DNA from: Lavandula angustifolia
Taxonomy: Eukaryota; Streptophyta; Magnoliopsida; Lamiales; Lamiaceae
Assembly: GCA_028984105.1 (NCBI GenBank)
Contig: CM054802.1
Location: 11,524,116 to 11,588,115, forward strand
Direction: 5' to 3'
DNA: 64,000 nt
This document shows, one piece after another, positions 37,845-48,861 of this stretch. Both the position numbers and the translations under genes were made by a program. Every line of letters begins with the position of its first letter. The first letter of the stretch is position 1. A model generated the notes under the pieces. It was not told where the DNA came from and ran no database searches. It saw nothing but the letters and a program-made list of their open reading frames with translations.

Positions 37845-39582
37845 CCCATTTATAGATTTAGTTAGATTATTTTTATTTTTATTTTTCTCAGTAGGAGAGC
37901 GGTGTCTCGACTGACCGACTGGTGAAAAAGTAAGGTAAGCAGCAGCAGCATGTTCAATTTTTAAATTGTGTTTTTTTTTTTTGCACGGTGCCGCTCATCC
38001 TTTATGTTCTCCTTTCTTTCTCTTGTTGGGGTGCATTATGATGTTCATGTAAATGATTAGATCTTAATGGGAGGGAATTCATCGATGATAGGCAAATAAT
38101 ATAGTGGTATAGACTTTTTATTCATAATTTGGGAATTGTTACTAATTGCATCCTCTTTTTTTTATTTGTGAAGGTAATTTGTTGACATCCAATTAGTTTG
38201 CTAAGTGATGTTTGATGTTGGTGATGTTCACATTCATTTTAGATATGGATAAGTTAAATTGGGAAAAAATAAAAGAAACTACATGTGAATGGGAATTAGA
38301 CTACAGTTGTGTGGTGAAGAAGAAAATCGCTTCAAGTGAGTGGTACGGCTGTGAACAGTGCATAAGGTATTTCTATCTATGAACAAGCTCAAGAAATAGA
38401 TATAGGAGAATGTAATATTATTTGTTACTATGATCATACTAATAATATTTAAAAAAAATTGGAATTATATTTTTGGAGAATACAAATATGGATTATGCAT
38501 AAATATATTCTTAAACTGTGATTTCAAGCCTTTTAGTGCATACTTGTATGTTTGATTTGTAACTTTCATAATGAATTCATAATGTAGAAATATGTTCAAA
38601 AATTAGAATAGTAGGAGATAGAGTAATATAAACAATGAAATTGAATTGACACAACTTTGAACAACTTCAAGAGGATAGATTAACATGTGTCATGAAATTG
38701 AATTGTTATTTTATGTTAGATTTAGTAATTATGATTTAATATGAATTATATAATATATCTATATATTAACTATATTAATGTTATTTTCGTGCGTAGCACG
38801 AGTGTCACTCCAGTAATAGATAAAATCATTGATTAATTGGAATTAAAAATAATCATAATTTTTTTTAAAAAAAGGAAAGAAAACCTACGGTTCCACGTTT
38901 CCGGAATGAATCGGAACCGAACCGCATAACCGTGTCACCCGGTTCCAATTTCAAAATTTTGAGTTCTATATTTTTTTAGAAATAATCATTATTGAGTTAT
39001 ATATGAATTTTATATACGCATTCTTTATTATTTATGTGTAATATTTAGATTAATTTATAATTTAAATTTATTATTGTTTATTTTATATTTATTTTATAAT
39101 TATTTTTATATTTAGCAAGTGACGAATAGTATTATTCTAAATTTTTCACACGCAACTGTATCGTATCCCGTATTCATGAGTAGTATCCTCGATTTGAAGA
39201 TTTTTTCAAACAAAACCGCATATCATGCTCATAATGTGTTTCGTATCTATGCAACCTAGCTTGTTATTTATCGAAACTATAAACTATAAAAAGTAGAGAA
39301 ATTAAATTCCAAAGCACAAAAAACTTGCAAGAAGCATATATGACTTGTAATCTTCTGTAGCATAATTATTAACAATTAAAAAAACTGTTTCAAGAATCAA
39401 ACAAACATCGTCCACACATGTTTGGACCTTGATTCTTGTAATAATCTGATAAACATGTTCCCATCCATATGTTTCTTCAAAGATTACCAGTTGTTCAACT
39501 AACTCCATTTTCATATGCGCTAAAGAAGCAAATTCTGTCTGAGCTGTTTCGTTCTTGCAAACAAATCTACTTGCAGAAACAA
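37845..39582. other. Intergenic DNA between element A and the HOL gene
   Basis: This is mostly AT-rich DNA. A short unassigned open stretch from the ATG at 38245 contains WYGCEQC and ends after about 45 codons. A Helitron-like end lies at 38788. Beyond that only the 3' flank of the methyltransferase gene is seen. Confidence 0.6.
38788..38814 (+). mobile_element. Possible Helitron 3' terminus
   Basis: A 5-bp-stem hairpin CGTGCGTAGCACG is followed 9-10 bp later by CCAGT, close to the canonical Helitron CTRR-T ending. No matching 5' TC end or Rep/helicase gene was recognised. Confidence 0.35.
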
Positions 39583-41443
39583 TCAAAGCGAGGATTGGGA
39601 TAGAGATCTTCTCCATCTCCCTAGTTTCTCTCGTCCCTAAACGGATCACAACGACGTTTAAACAGCGTATAAGCAAGAATTTGATAATCTCAACTAGTTC
39701 ATGATAAGTCATAACCATGGAAGCAAAGAAACTAGCTTACCTTTCGAGGAGCGATAGCCAACTCATTCTCCGAAATATGTGTTGCTTCAAAGCCAAACGG
39801 ACGCAACGCCTCTTCGTAACTGTGGAACAAAAGAACTCGTTAGAAGTTCCGACAAAAAGATTGGCGCTTTCATGAAGCTTCGACGTGTAAAGATTGGAAC
39901 GGGTTGAAGTAGAAATTACTCGGAGACTGATACTTTAAAAGGAGGCCCGCCCTCGTGATCATCTATCTGCCAATACGAAGAATACGCAAGACTAAATGAT
40001 CTAATGAAAAGAGGCGAAAACACACGCGAAATAACAAAGAAATTCGCGACTAACCGGAAACATTAGCGTAATGAGCTCGCCATCCGGATTTAGAAGATCG
40101 GACATTTTCCTAGCCCACAACGATCTCAGATCGGGTTCAATTGCACAGAAGAACCTACAGACGATATTGTAACTTATTGAGCATTTTAACAACGTAAAGC
40201 TTAATAACTCGAATGCCTGTAATGGCGAAACTTACGTGTAATCAAATATGAGATCAAACAACTGATCTGGGCACCAAGTGAAGAAGTCTGTCTTTAAGAA
40301 AGTAAAATGCTCTGCCTTTGGTGAGCCGGATGATAACTACCATATCATGCACAAACGAAGCAAGAAGATAACAATTATCCGAGAGTTATCAGTATTTATC
40401 AACTCTGTTCCTATCTAACGGAACGCTATTGGATCAAATGACAAAGACATAGGAAACATTAGTTCGAGTTAATTGGTTGTAGAATAGCAGAAGCAACAGC
40501 CTTTAGCATTGGATGACTTTGAATTAACTTAAAAACTCATACTCTTGTAGAGGAATAATCCTTTATTGTCTAAACAATTAGTCCTGCAGTCTCTTTCAAG
40601 ATTTTCATCAAATGTAGATTATTTGATTAGATGAATTACAAGATTTGATATTGTTGAGAATACATAGAAGCAAGTCTTACTTCTATTGCTCTCTCAATGG
40701 CCTTCTCTGATATGTCGATACCTACAACTCGGCGCTCAGCATTCGCAATTTCCACCACATCATAACCCTGCACAGATAGAGAATTTACAAAGAGGGCCAA
40801 ACTAGGGACAGAGTAAACTTTACAAATAACTAACAACTCTTCCTAAAATTCCGTATTTAAAAAAAAGAATAAAAATTGTGGGATGGAGGGAGTATATGAT
40901 TTCCATTCCAGAGCAGTTAAAGAACCACTGTAATACAAATCCAGCCCAAATTAGTCAAAATTAAAACTAAAATTAAAATTAGGCAAAAATAAAATTTCCA
41001 ATTATCTTCTAACACTTCCCATGGATAAGCTAATTTATCTCCACCTAAAAACTAAATATTATCCCTTCAGCTAATCACAATTCACAACCCAGGAGAGAGA
41101 AGGCAACGAAGAAGACTTACGCTACCGCAACCAGGAATAAGAGCTCTGCCCATGGGAAGGGCTCCAGTGTCGTGCAGGTGCATAAGAACAGGGGTGGGTC
41201 TTCCCAAATCCCAAGGCGTCAAATTTTCCTCCCAGCATTTGTCCCATCTATCTGAACATTATCAACCAAAAAACCCCGTTTTTGTTGGAACGGAAAAAAA
41301 ATAAAACGCAGAAACTGCGTGTATTAATTTTCTTGATAATTTGCTTACTTACTGGTGGAGCTCGAGCTAAAGACTTGCTGAATTCTCTCGACACTTTTTT
41401 CGGCAGTGATGGGGGATTTCGATTTGGGTGTTTCAGTTGACAT
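39583..41443 (-). CDS. HOL-type SAM-dependent halide/thiol methyltransferase
   Basis: Eight exons (reverse order: 41353-41443, 41121-41251, 40681-40767, 40236-40336, 40055-40154, 39920-39966, 39741-39819, 39583-39636) join in frame to 229 codons plus stop, with GT-AG introns throughout. The protein matches the plant HARMLESS TO OZONE LAYER / thiol methyltransferase family of TPMT-like enzymes. It has RWDKCWEENLTPWDLGRPTP, the SAM-binding loop LIPGCGSGYDVV, VVGIDISEKAIERA, LIFDYTFFCAIEP and the C-terminal GREKLGRW. These enzymes methylate halides, bisulfide and thiocyanate using SAM and are linked to glucosinolate-derived thiol detoxification and methyl halide release. An in-frame upstream ATG at 41530 would add 29 mainly hydrophobic/basic residues that could act as a targeting peptide. 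The 41443 start is chosen because family members usually start close to it. Confidence 0.93.
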
Positions 41444-41600
41444 ATTGTTCAAGCGTAGGCGATGAATTGGAAGTGCAGATGAATAGTAGAATTTGGGAAG
41501 GAGGGAAAACCGCATTGGGAAGTAGAACAATTTGGGAAGGAGGGCTTTTCAAGAATTCTTTAATCCCAAAATGGTAGCTATCTAATTAATTAATTAAATA

Positions 41601-41763
41601 CTCCCTCCGTGGACACTGTTTTCCAAAATGGTCTTCCGTTTAGTCTAAAAGAATTTATGGCGAATAATTAATTACTAAAAGTAAAACAACGTAATTTAAG
41701 TAATATTAATTTTTTTAATTTTTATGTTCAAAATATATGAGACTACTAATTAGACGGATGAAG
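41601..41763. mobile_element. Stowaway-like MITE
   Basis: CTCCCTCCGT at the left and ACGGATGAAG at the right are each flanked by TA. The length is 163 bp. It lies upstream of the HOL gene. Confidence 0.7.
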
Positions 41764-41851
41764 TATTTAATTAAAATGATATTATTTTTGTGAAATTTCT
41801 ATACAATAATCGCGTTATGAAATTAATTAAATATTACTTTCGTCCCGTTAG

Positions 41852-43052
41852 TAGGGGTGTAACGGTAGGGGTGTTCGGTATGGTATACCGTATTATTTTT
41901 CTCATATAACAAATCTTCATACCGTTGTCATACCACACTTTCGGTATACCGTACCTCACTTCGGTATACCGAAAAATCAAGGTATACCGAATATTTAACG
42001 GTATACCGTAAATTTAATCTATGTTTTTTATAAAAGCCAAGAAAGTTATTAATATTATTTTTCAGTAAAATTAATTAATTATCTATTTTGTATGAATTTT
42101 TTAATATTACGGGTTAATGTTTATAAAGTTGAAACTTATATTTTTTTTTTATCAATTTCATGATTTAATGATAAATAATGTGACTTTATGTCAAATAAAG
42201 TTATGTCATTTAAGTGAATTTATGGTATAACATTAAGATTGTTTGATATGAGTGACATATTTGTAACAATCCGTGTTCAAAACTTACAACCAACATTTTA
42301 CACTCTTTTCTACAAGATATATGCGGTATGAACTTCTGTATGCGATATACCTCGGTATGGAAAATCTCATACCATTACCGTGCCGAAAAAACTTCGGTAC
42401 GGTATGATATCGTACCGAAAATTCGGTATCTTCAGTATTTTTTCGGTACAGTATGTACGGTATACCGATTTTTTGATATATCGTAACACCCCTATGTAAC
42501 GGTTCGGTTCAGTTAGGTTTTTTATGTATTTTAGGAACCGAACCAAACACATAGAAATAGTTCGGTTTGGTTCGATTTGTTGGGTTTTTTAATATCTGAA
42601 CCGAACCGCTTATAAATGGTTTGGTTCGGTTCGGTTCATCGGTTCAACTTTTTATTTATTTATTTATTTTTTAAATTATAAATAATGCTAGAATAATAGT
42701 TTATAGGATGTCACTCATTCCGAACTCATAAGTATAGAGTTGTTACTCCTCTCTCTTCATTTGTATAGGATCGAATTGATCTTAACTTAAATTTAATATC
42801 TAAATCCAACAATAATCTCATATAAGAAAGACAAATATTAAATAAAAAAATTAAAAAATAGGATATTGGTTCGGTTCGGTTCGAACCGTTCAAAGATTCT
42901 TAAAACCGCGAACCGAACCGAATGTAAACGGTTTCTAAAAAAATAAACCAAACCAAACCGCGAAACCGAACCGAACCACATTTTTCGGTTTGGTTCGGTT
43001 CGGTTCGGTCCGATCGGTTTCGCGGTTCGGAGCGGAACCACTTACACCCCTA
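41852..43052. mobile_element. Ac-type hAT element (hAT-2), interrupted by hAT-3
   Basis: The tips TAGGGGTGTAA and TTACACCCCTA are flanked by CCCGTTAG (41844-41851) and TCCGTTAG (43053-43060), a 7/8 duplication. The ends hold dense GGTTCGGTTCGG repeats. The interior is the reverse complement of hAT-1 at 15417-15922, including the TATAGAGTTGTTACTCC block. The own length without hAT-3 and its duplication is about 564 bp. Confidence 0.85.
41866..42494. mobile_element. hAT element nested in hAT-2 (hAT-3), TSD TGTAACGG
   Basis: The tips TAGGGGTGTT and AACACCCCTA are perfect inverted 10-mers. They are flanked by a perfect 8-bp duplication TGTAACGG at 41858-41865 and 42495-42502. The subterminal repeats are CGGTATACCG-like rather than GGTTCGG. 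It has no coding capacity and is 629 bp long. Confidence 0.9.
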
Positions 43053-43310
43053 TCCGTTAGAGTAGGGATGATAAAAGGACCCGGATCCATCGGACCCGAC
43101 CTAGACCCGTACGCAATGGGGCGGGTAATACCCGCGCCCGTACGAGTGTGGGGTGGTTCCGGACCCGACCCGTACCGGGTCCGGGGCGGTTCCGGTTCCT
43201 GCCACGAACCCGCCCCGTCCCGTATAGACCCTCCCCGCATAGACCCATATGACCAGCCCCGGACCCGTCCCGTAACAAATTAGAATTTAGAAGTGTAAAA
43301 GTGTTATTTG

Positions 43311-43370
43311 TGAGATTTGAATCCGCATCAATAATTTCTTTACATGTACTTATGCCGTTTGAGCTAATGT
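43311..43370 (-). repeat. tRNA-derived (SINE-like) head inside hAT-4
   Basis: On the minus strand, a box A-like TTAGCTCAAACGG and, about 40 bp later, a box B-like GGATTCAAATCTC are spaced as in tRNA genes. There is no full cloverleaf, so a SINE or tRNA fragment is more likely than a functional tRNA. Confidence 0.4.
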
Positions 43371-44293
43371 TCACATTTGTTAATATTTTACATGTATATA
43401 TATAGTTATATATAAGAATATGACATACGAAAATAAAAAAAAAATTAATACATCTAACAAAAAATTAGCTTATAAAATATAAATATAATTTTTTTAGATT
43501 TCAATATCATATATTCAAATTGTAATTACGGGCATGTATTTCGAAAATGAAATTAATATTTTTATTTCAAAAATTTAAATTTAAAACTATTTTATCTCAA
43601 TTTTCTATTCTTTAATTAAAATTGATTATATGTATAAATACAATTATGATTAATGAACAATTACAATTGAAAACTTTTTATAACAAGTGAAAACACGTCT
43701 AACAAAAATACAATAAATATTAACTTTCTAGATTTCAATATATTATATTCAAATTTCTAATTTCTAATCATGAAAATGTATTTCGAAAATGAGATTAACA
43801 TTATCTATATTAAAAATAAGTATTCATGAACTAATGAAAAATTATAAATTCATAATTTAAAATTATTTATGACTAATGAAAAATTACAAATTTATAATTA
43901 AGTTTTTTTATAACAAATGAAAAACTACACTCTTATTATTTTTGAACTTCATTCATAAGTTCATAAGAATCATAACATATACATAAGAAATTCATACTTT
44001 AAGAATCATAACATATACATTAGAAATTCATACTTTAATAAGAATCATAACATATGAAAGTATATTTGAAAAAATTAAAGAAATATGATGAATAAAAGCT
44101 ACAAAATATATTTGAAAGATGATTTTGTTTTTGTGTTTTATTTTTATTTTTCACATGAAATATTAGTCATGCTTACTACAATCATTATATTTGATTAAAG
44201 TTACTACATTTTTATTTATGTTTTAAATTAAAATTAATAAAATAACACTTTAAAATTCTATATATTTTATGTTTATCTACATTTAACAAATAA

Positions 44294-44352
44294 GTTGTTG
44301 GTCTAGTGGTCAAGAGTGTTTGTAAATTTTCGGATGACTTGGGTTCGAATCC
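44294..44352 (+). repeat. Second tRNA-derived (SINE-like) head inside hAT-4
   Basis: A box A-like TGGTCTAGTGG and a box B-like GGGTTCGAATCC are spaced about 40 bp apart. It is oriented opposite to the head at 43311. Confidence 0.45.
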
Positions 44353-45153
44353 TTATGCAAACATAATTTTAAATTAATTAATACTTAAAATATTTGCGGG
44401 TCCGCACGGATCCGGAGCGGGTCTACCCGCCCCGCACAGGTCCGGGGCCGGGTCCTAAATTCTAAACCCGTACGGGTTCACAGAGCGGATCCGAGTCCAT
44501 TTTTTAAGGCACGTGACGGGTCCAGGTCCAATGATACCCGGCCCCGACCCGCAAAATTGTCATCCCTACGTTAGAGTTTGAATTTTTGATTGAAATAATA
44601 CTTTCATCATTGAAAAATGATTTGTTCAAGTGGAATCCTAGTTGACAACTTGGCATGTTTGTATTAGTTCAATAAATATTTTTTGAATGATGCTATTTTG
44701 ACAAATATTTCTTATGAAAATTCTTTTTCCTTTTTATTATTTAGGTTTAATTGGGATTTTGACACAAAGATTTAAGAAATTGGGTGTAAAAGAATAAAAA
44801 TGTAGGGTAAATGTATAAAGCGGTGAACACTTCTTTAGATGGATCGTGGACTACTCATTTATTTTCTTACTTGTATAAAACATAAATAATAGGATAGTTC
44901 AAAAAACTAAATAAGATATTAATAATTGGACAAAATGAATATTAATTTGACCAAAAAACCATTAGAATTGCCTTGTTTATTTTCGACATGCTCTTGGGAG
45001 CATTTTTAACTTGTGGGTCTTTATTCAAATTAATGAATATTAAATTTCTTTCTCCACTCAAAGTTTTTATCATCTCTAGAAACTTGATAACTATAGTGAA
45101 ACAGTTCGAAAAGAAAAACATGACACGTTTAATGTCATAGTTACAATTATATA

Positions 45154-45361
45154 CTCCCTTCATCTCGGATCAAATATATTTTTTTCTTTTCAGAGCGGTA
45201 ATTTATCCGATTGATTTTTGTGTGTTAAGAGAGATAGTGGTCTGAATTGGGTCCACAAAAAAGTAACTTTTTGTGAGATAATTTTTTTTCTTCATGGAAA
45301 CAAGATATTTGTATTGGACAACCCGAAATAGAATACAAAACATTTCATTTGAGACGGAGAA
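45154..45361. mobile_element. Stowaway-like MITE
   Basis: CTCCCTTCATCTCGGATCAA at the left and TTGAGACGGAGAA at the right are each flanked by TA. Confidence 0.6.
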
Positions 45362-45398
45362 TACTCAATAACAATACAGTTAACTCTCTATATAATTG

Positions 45399-45590
45399 TG
45401 GATAGACTTTGGTGTCACACAATTATACTTCACTATATGTCACATCCACAAATCATTTGACATGTGGAATACATTTTAATTAAATAATCAAATCAAAATC
45501 AATTATGGTGGGCCACATATGCCACATGTCAACACCTTATAAAGTGTGACATACAAGGGAGTATATTGTGTGACACACAAGTCTTTGTGA
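45399..45590. mobile_element. MITE with 8-bp target duplication (TATAATTG), copy 2
   Basis: An exact TATAATTG flanks the element at 45391-45398 and 45591-45598. The interior is the reverse complement of the element at 3269-3462 with few differences. Confidence 0.8.
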
Positions 45591-46159
45591 TATAATTGTC
45601 GTTACGACATTAATTCAATAATTATAGCAATGCTATTATTTCTCAAGAGTGTGGATTTGTAGGAAGCTAGACTTATATAGAAAATATGAAGTATGCAAAT
45701 TTAGATAAGTGCAAATTCTCCCATATGGTTTTGAAAGGTTCACTGAGACACCTCGTGGTTTATGAAGAGGTGCAATTTACCTCATTGTGGTTACGTGATG
45801 GTGTAAATTTCCCCCTTGAGCAAAGAGATCCACTCCCTTCACTCAAACGTGATGAAATACACGCATCGATCCCCCCTTATAATTAATATGTTTTATCTTA
45901 ATATTCTTGATATTATCTTAATATATGTATTATATGCTTAAGGGTGTTTCGATATTTTTTAAGTTGACAATCGAATAAAATATACATAGGGGAATATGCA
46001 ACAAGATAGAAACCCCAATGAGATTTATTGCACTTTTTAAAACCACATAGAGGGTTATTGAACCGAAACCACAAGGCAAAAAAAATCACTTAGCTTATGT
46101 GAATCTGGATAACATAATTTTTTAGAACATAGTTGATCTCAATCATCCAGAGTAAGATG

Positions 46160-46330
46160 TGTTAGATTATATAAATATAATCATACATGTATAAACATGT
46201 AAATGTGAGCTTATTATTATTGAAGAATAAGGGTCCTATTTATAGGATACAAAAGATGAAGGAAACTACTAAAACTTAGATGTGGGACAAAATGTAAGTA
46301 ATAGAAACTATGCTCTTAACAATTCTAACA
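46160..46330 (-). repeat. 3' LTR of element B
   Basis: This is a TG...CA repeat of 171 bp (TGTTAGATTATATAAATATA to CTTAACAATTCTAACA in plus orientation), identical by eye to 58219-58389. Confidence 0.93.
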
Positions 46331-46337
46331 TCCTCCC

Positions 46338-47472
46338 TCAAACTTGTGATGGGGACGTGAGTGACATCGAGAGTTTGCCAAGAAAGAACCGGTGACGCTG
46401 GAGGGTGTGGGCCTTTGTAAAGAAATCTGCAAGTTGCATTGATGATGAGACAAATGGTAAGGAAAGAGTGTCTTTCTCGAGATGATAACGGGTAATATGA
46501 CAATCTATCTCGATATGTTTGGTCCGTTCATGAAAAACAATATTGTGTGCAATATGAATAGCACTCTTATTATCGCAATACATCGGTGTCGGATCACTGC
46601 AAGAGACGCCCATATCAGCTAACAACCATCGTAACCACACAATCTCACAGGTAGTAGAAGCCATAGCACGATACTCCGCCTCAGTGGATGAGCGAGAAAC
46701 AACATCTTGTTTCTTGCTTTTCAATGAAATAAGTGAATCTCCTATGAAAACACAATATCCAAAAGAGTGGATTTACGATCAGTTTGATCAGTTGCCCAGT
46801 CTGCATCAGAAAATGCACAAAGCTCCAAAGACGAGGAAGATGAAAACAAGAGACTTTGATAAAGTGTTCCCCTCAGATAGCGAAGGATACGAATGACTGC
46901 AGCCCAATGAATAGATGTAGGAGCACAAACAAACTGACTGACAATGTGAACCGCATATGCAATATCAGGACGTGTAATGGTGAGGTAAATCAAGCTACCC
47001 ACAATAGACCTATACAAAGTAGGGTCAGAAAGAGGTTCTCCATCAGTAGGGGCGTAACGTACATTGACCTCAAGAGGAGAATCAACATTACGTGTATCTG
47101 TAAGACGAGCCTGCTCAATTATATCCTTAGTATACTTAGACTGAGAAAGTAGATATCCCTTCTCAGAATAAGCAACCTCAATACCCAAAAAGTAGCGAAG
47201 ATGACCCAAATCTTTCATTTCGAACTGGCTAGATAAGGTATCCTTCAAGGCTGAAATACCGTGAGCATCATCACCTGTAATGATCATATCGTCAACATAT
47301 AACAAGAGTATAATATAACCTGCAGGGGATGTTCTGACAAATAAAGCTGAATCATTAGTGCTCTGGGTAAAACCAAGCGACAACACAACAGTGGAGAATT
47401 TATCGAACCAAGCTCGTGGAGCTTGTTTGAGACCATACAGAGCTTTCTTAAGTTTGCACACTTGCCCTGGTA
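46338..47472 (-). pseudogene. Element B reverse transcriptase (C-terminal part) and RNase H
   Basis: It contains KKALYGLKQAPRAW, the catalytic YVDDMIITG, LRYFLGIEV and the RNase H features FSDADWATDQTDRKST and SRSSTEAEYRAMA, with LADFFTKA near the end. Translation runs in one frame to the RNase H, with one frame break near 46730. The 5' end of this piece is cut by element C at the GGTGA duplication (47473-47477). Confidence 0.85.
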
Positions 47473-47477
47473 GGTGA

Positions 47478-48847
47478 TGTTGGGATTTTGTATACTGGAA
47501 GCACTTTTATGCTTGTATACAATGTGTTTTTGTCCTTACCACTGTTTTATTCTCCTATCTGATAAATATGTATATTTGCACATGTTATCCTTTATCTTGT
47601 ATAAAAGTTAGATTTGTGTGGTGTGTCGGGTATCACGAAGACAACACAAATTGGTTGAACCGACAAGATATAAACAGTTAACACTGGTGAGACAACTTAA
47701 GGATGAAGTTGTCGGTTTATCTTCGGCATTTAGATAAGAAGTGGCTTGTCTTAGTTGCTTGTCTTTACTTGGTACACTTAAGGTGGTGTATTGAAGGATC
47801 ACGGTGAGATGTGTTCTCCTAACCGACCTTAGTGGAGAACCAAGATCTCGGTGACTTAGCCGATCTTAAGCTTGGTAAGACTTCACTGAGTGCATTTGGC
47901 TATCTATCACTTTGACCTACTATGGTGAACGTCCAATGAGCGACCCGGATCTACGTATCTTGGGTGTTAGTAGTCATTTGTGGCTCAAGGTGGTTGTCCG
48001 TATCTTGCGGCCGTATCCCGGAATGGGTTGATAATATCCCCCGAGGAACTCGAAAGGATTAGCACACTAAACCCGGCCGGTTGATTAAGTTCGGGTGTGT
48101 TAATAAGGTCGAGTGGTACTACTCGGGAATACAAGATGTTAATTAATTTAAGCATTCAGTAAGCTTAATTAATTAACGGATATTTCTATCTTAAATACGG
48201 AGATCGATTAAGTCAAAAATACAAGCCCTTGCTCAAATTGGGATAAAGGGGTAAGTCACAGACGGATTCTCTAGTGGAATGAATCCGTGTTAATTAATTA
48301 ATTTTGCTCTGGTCGAGCATGGATAATTAATTAATTGGAGGCCCTGACTTTATTTCTTGTATTGGATCCCCGATCCGGCCCAATTAGTTGCCTAGTAATT
48401 TATTATCTCTCGAATTCATTATTAATGGATTAATGTATTTTACATTATTTAATAATGTTATTTATCTGGAATTAATTGGCTGGGCCAATTAATTGATAAA
48501 TATTAGTAGCCCAATAAATTAATTAATTATATTATGGGCTGATTTAATAGAAGCCCATTGGATTATAATTAAATTAATGGGCTACAAATATATTAATATT
48601 ATATAGGTTTTTGAAGCCTATATATATTAGTATTCTGTTCAGAAACTCACACAATTTCATTCATAAAAATCGAGATTAACGTGAGGGACAAGAGAGAGTT
48701 ATAAATTTATTTTCTTCGGATCTCGACCACCCGAGGGAGAAAAAGGTCGGGACACATGATCGAAGATCCGACACAGGAGCAACAATCGGAGCCGCGACAA
48801 CACACCAGGAGGAAGGTAGCCTTACTGTAAACCCTATTATTCCTTCA
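47478..48847 (+). repeat. 5' LTR of element C
   Basis: This is a 1370-bp repeat. Compared with the 3' LTR, differences cluster at CNG motifs (CACGAAG/CACAGAAG, AACCGAC/AACTGAC, GCCGAT/GCTGAT, CCCGGAA/CCCGAGAA). Confidence 0.93.
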
Positions 48848-48849
48848 AT

Positions 48850-48861
48850 TGGTATCAGAGC
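48850..48861 (+). other. Primer-binding site of element C
   Basis: TGGTATCAGAGC lies 2 bp after the 5' LTR, a perfect complement to the 3' end of initiator Met tRNA as used by copia elements. Confidence 0.85.

Larger units (their letters stand above)
43063..44568. mobile_element. Ac-type hAT element (hAT-4), TSD CGTTAGAG
   Basis: The left tip TAGGGATGATAAAAGG and the right tip TTGTCATCCCTA are flanked by a perfect duplication CGTTAGAG at 43055-43062 and 44569-44576. The subterminal repeats are GGACCCG/CGGGTCC. The interior is AT-rich, has no transposase frame and holds two tRNA-like heads. The length is 1506 bp. Confidence 0.88.

Noticed and set aside
39302..39718. 138-codon minus-strand open frame downstream of the HOL gene
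   Set aside because: It overlaps the last HOL exon in another frame and otherwise lies in the 3' flank. It shows no family features, and the HOL frame GREKLGRW ends properly at 39583.
43311..44352. Functional tRNA genes
   Set aside because: Only the box A and box B promoter elements fit. Acceptor and anticodon stems could not be paired, so SINE-like heads are more likely.
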